This document shows, piece by piece, positions 61,357-64,000 of a stretch of DNA of 64,000 bases. A model generated the notes under the pieces. It was given only the letters and a program-made list of their open reading frames with translations. It searched no databases and was not told the origin of the DNA. This DNA is from Chrysogorgia sp. JL179-B06 (lineage: Eukaryota; Cnidaria; Anthozoa; Scleralcyonacea; Chrysogorgiidae): positions 1,530,001 to 1,594,000 of the forward strand of contig JAYKKM010000043.1 of assembly GCA_035772405.1 (NCBI GenBank), read 5' to 3'. Position numbers and translations under genes: made by a program. Position 1 is the first letter of the stretch. The number at the start of each line of letters is the position of its first letter.

Positions 61357-63488
61357 TCACGACACAGAATCAGGGCATCGACCACGTGGGTGTCCTTTCA
61401 TGGGGTTTTTACATTTCCCACATCTGCGTATTGGCTGGGTTTGCTGAGCTGTTCTACTCGCTTCCTGTTGTGCAACCAAGTCGCTCTGTTGCTGTGTCTG
61501 TTCTTCCACTATAAGTAACAAATTCAACAATAAAATGTTTTTCAAAATATGTTTGGTATTCCAATTTCTGGAAGTTGTCAGTGTGAATGATACTCACAGG
61601 TAGGGAAAAGTGCTTGACAATCCAAAGCTTTTCTCTCATTGTGGCGTTTGATGGCATCTTCTCTTGACCTTCTATCTGTAAATTGTCTACACAAAGGTTC
61701 AGGTGCTTTCTTTTTGTATTTTTCCACAGTTTCAGATAAATCCTTCTCAGAAGTTGTAAAAAGATTGTTTCTCACAGCATTGACATATTCTAAAATAAAT
61801 ATTGAAACTTGTTATATAAGTACCATACATCAAATAATTTCAGTATGGGTTATTTCCGATAGATAGGGTTTTTAGGACACTTGGGCAGAAAAGGGCAAAA
61901 TGGAGTGAAATTCTTCTCAGAGATCCCACATCAACCCATTCCATGGTAGTAAAGTAAAACAAAAGATTACCATAAGTAGGTTGAACAGTTACTTCACGAA
62001 CGACTTCTTCACCCAGCTTAAACTTTGGAAATGTAACATTGAAGATAGGAAGACCATCTTTTGTTTTCTTCGACTTGCGTTGAACGTTTTCATTAAAATG
62101 AAGAATGGCAATAATATGTCTGCAAATTAAACAGTATACAAGAATGAGAAATAATTTTTATTAGAGTATAGTACATCCATGTACTGTGTACAGTCCTTTT
62201 TATATGAAGCAAAAGGTCACCTGCAGAAAGTTCCCAGCCAAGAGAAATGGGTCATCTTTGGATGCCAGTGGTTGAGAGTCGAGTGAAATCCTTCAAGGCA
62301 ACTGGTTTGGCCATCAGGTGAAAGCTTCGCAATATCCTTGAGGATGCTTTTCTTCAACAAAATTGAGCAGATTCGGTCATAAGCAACAGTTCCTTGAAAG
62401 ATACAATTCATTTATAATTTATCTATACTAGGTAAATTTAGATACTAAAATACTAGATTGGCATGGCTATATGACAGGTGCTTATATTTCTCAAGTAATT
62501 TGATCATACTGAAAATTCATATAATATTGTCAATATAGGATCAGGTCTCGAGATTTTTTTTCCATATCTGAGAGGATTGATACGATTTCTAAGGATTGAT
62601 ATGAAAAAATACAGGGGTGGATCCAGCAGTGTTTTTTTAGGGGGGTGCCAGGTGAGTCGAGCGGCGAAGGCGCAAGGCCCCAAGGGGGTCAGGGGACCGG
62701 GGCATGCCCCCCGGAAAATTTTGAAAATTAGAACCCCAGAAATATCATTTCCTGCGATTTGAGCATTCAATTATGAGCTTCAGTTTGACTTAAAAAAAGG
62801 AAAAACCTTTGAAATTATACCATATTTCTGAGCTAAATATCTTGTGTAATTTTCATGTAAGCCTGGCTACAAAATGACTGGACAAATACAGCACGCTTAC
62901 ATGAAGTACAATTATAGTAATAAAAGTACAATTTACTGCAATTATAGTAATACTGATTTTTTGCACCCCCCTTGCACCCCTGTTGACCAAGGCCAACAGG
63001 GGTGCGCACCCCTGTGCACCCCTCCCCTAAATCCACCCCTGAAAAAATATACCTATAGGAATCCATTTTCGTTCTTCCAGTTCCCCATGGGCACAAGATG
63101 TAAATAATGGATCTGGGTGATCTTCATGTTTGCCAGCCATATGTCGAACAGTTGACTTCCACTTAGCCACAATGAGATCCTCAAAACCAGGAAGGGTTGT
63201 TTGTGCACTCCAATACAGATGCTTGCGGACACCTTTTAGCCAATCATTGATCACCTCGCATCCCTTCTCTTTGCCAGTTTTCCTGAGTTGCTTGTTTATA
63301 CTCTTATTTACATGCCAGATGTCATTGTAGTGTTTTGTCCCTTTCTGTTTGGTCCGTATCCACTTGGCAATTCCTTTATGTCGGTCACTAATAAATATGT
63401 CCATCTTAAGACCAGATTCCTTTAGGAATTTGAATGCTCTTTTTGCACCCTCAAGTTCCATTGCATTGCTGCTGCCAACTTCGTTTGC
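61357..63488 (-). CDS. DDE-type transposase, 3' portion in five exons, with C-terminal zinc knuckle
   Basis: Predicted minus-strand exons in transcript order are 63053-63488, 62221-62392, 61971-62119, 61598-61789 and 61357-61508. All have GT-AG introns and matching phases, giving 366 residues plus stop. The 5' end is missing: the first exon opens at an acceptor with ANEVGSSNAMELEG. Features in the partial numbering are FISDRHKGIAKW (D35, likely second catalytic Asp), YNDIWHV, LIVAKWKSTVRHM, HEDHPDPLF, SCAHGELE, LKDIAKLSP, then TSCLEGFHSTLNHW (E179, likely catalytic Glu), ILHFNEN and FPKFKLGEEVVREVTVQPTYEYVN. It ends in a CCHC-like knuckle CGKCKNPMKGHPRGRC (346-361). This resembles the large transposase-like family abundant in invertebrate genomes, possibly Kolobok superfamily (uncertain). 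Frames are intact in all five exons, so this stretch is not obviously dead. The first catalytic Asp must lie upstream. Confidence 0.75.
62604..63049. mobile_element. Non-autonomous hAT-type element (MITE), 430 bp, with 8-bp target duplication
   Basis: The element at 62612-63041 begins CAGGGGTGGATCCAG and ends CTAAATCCACCCCTG, terminal inverted repeats matching at 13 of 15 positions. It is flanked on both sides by the identical octamer AAAAAATA (62604-62611 and 63042-63049). An 8-bp duplication with CAGGG ends is the signature of the hAT superfamily. The interior is GC-rich at the left (GGGGGGTGCCAGG, GGGGCATGCCCCCCGG) and has a perfect 12-bp hairpin at 62974-62985 / 62994-63005. No transposase is encoded. 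It sits in the first visible intron of the transposase gene, 11 nt from the splice donor. Confidence 0.9.
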
Positions 63489-64000
63489 CTACAAAGAAAA
63501 ATTAAATTTTTTAGACAAAATTTTGTCTACTGGTTTGGCTGTTTAGCCAGACCTATCCAATACAACAGGTCCACATCAGTTCTAACATTAGGTTGCCATC
63601 AAACCTGCTTTATCAAATAAATTATGTAAAAAAGAAAGTATATACTCAGCATAGTTAGTAGAGGGGGATGGTTTGGAAGCTCCATTGTCTTTCAAGGTGA
63701 CGCAATGATCATGTTATTGTTTTGGAGAAAGCGTTTGTTATTGGTTGGAGAAAGGAAATTCTATGGACACGTGACGGCAAACGACTCACAACACGTGACG
63801 ATGAAGGACTACACTAATTAAATCCGAACGTTGTTATTGGATGACTGCTTCATTATACAGAAAATACAATACATTCAGTGACCGTGAAAGTGAACAATAA
63901 CATAGAACAATGATTTTTGCGGACCTTCCAAACCATCCCCTCTACTAACTATATGACTGCAGTAAGTTCCATATATGTTTGCACCACAATAAACATAATT
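63489..64000 (-). other. Upstream intron of the transposase gene and right edge
   Basis: Sequence above the acceptor at 63489-63490 should be intron of the transposase gene. It is AT-rich and largely occupied by the inverted-repeat element at 63651-63953. I could not identify a further exon. The terminus of the proposed large transposon is not present before the window ends. Confidence 0.4.
63651..63953. mobile_element. Inverted-repeat element (MITE-like), about 300 bp
   Basis: ATAGTTAGTAGAGGG(G)GATGG, continuing TTTGGAAGCTCC, at 63651-63683 is inverted at 63921-63953. There is one extra G on the left and one mismatch. Imperfect symmetry extends inward (ATGTTATTGTT near 63711 against AACAATAACAT near 63894). 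The ends are compatible with a TA target duplication (TA-GTTAG...CTAAC-TA), as in Tc1/mariner-type elements, but the TA is part of the palindrome and cannot prove it. The interior carries two CACGTGACG motifs (63768-63776, 63792-63800) and ATTGG boxes. No coding sequence is seen. Confidence 0.75.

Noticed and set aside
61172..61514. Plus-strand open frames of 91 and 95 codons
   Set aside because: They lie partly antisense to the last transposase exon, which has a clear zinc knuckle in the correct phase; they show no domain of their own.
62504..62770. Open frames within the hAT-type element
   Set aside because: They are short and overlapping on both strands, generated by the GC-rich interior; no transposase motif.
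63027..63052. Extension of the transposase exon past ATT CCT ATA G into FFQGWI
   Set aside because: This reads through the splice donor at 63051-63052 into the hAT-type element; splicing to 62392 restores family-like sequence (WIPIG-TVAYDR) in phase.

Overview
The window is eukaryotic and non-coding for most of its length. It has spliced genes with GT-AG introns, several eukaryotic DNA-transposon remnants and a very large satellite array. The families seen (a stand-alone P2X7 C-terminal zinc domain gene, a DDE transposase, a MADF/Myb-like gene, a hAT-type MITE with a GC-rich interior) are typical of marine invertebrates. A sponge or cnidarian is my best guess, at low confidence. No vertebrate, bacterial or organellar gene is visible.

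Layout. (1) 1-2627: a mosaic of short repeats and foldback structures (CACGGCAAAACC array with a 73-bp palindrome; a cluster of inverted GTCGCACGG-type motifs at 430-840; a long 1943-2489 inverted repeat). These surround a frame-broken minus-strand gene (1144-1749) with a MADF domain, of the kind carried as the second gene of PIF/Harbinger elements. (2) 2628-58462: about 55.8 kb of one uninterrupted tandem satellite. The monomer is 20 bp (aagtcgcaccaaaaaacttt), about 2,790 copies, with several levels of higher-order repeats. (3) 58463-64000: unique sequence starting exactly after a TTAA of the last satellite monomer. It has a three-exon plus-strand gene for a 220-residue P2X7-type cysteine/histidine domain protein (58804-59878). 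Tail to tail with it is a minus-strand, at least five-exon gene (61357-63488, 5' end not resolved) for a DDE-like transposase ending in a zinc knuckle. Two non-autonomous DNA elements sit in introns of the transposase gene: a 430-bp hAT-type element with a perfect 8-bp target duplication, and a roughly 300-bp inverted-repeat element.

Interpretation. The most interesting reading is that 58463 to beyond the right edge is one large TTAA-targeting transposon (Kolobok-like, to be tested) carrying two convergent genes, a transposase and a P2X7-type zinc-domain protein, inserted into a satellite in which nearly every monomer offers a TTAA. The left junction is visible. The right terminus is not in the window, so the single-element model remains an inference.
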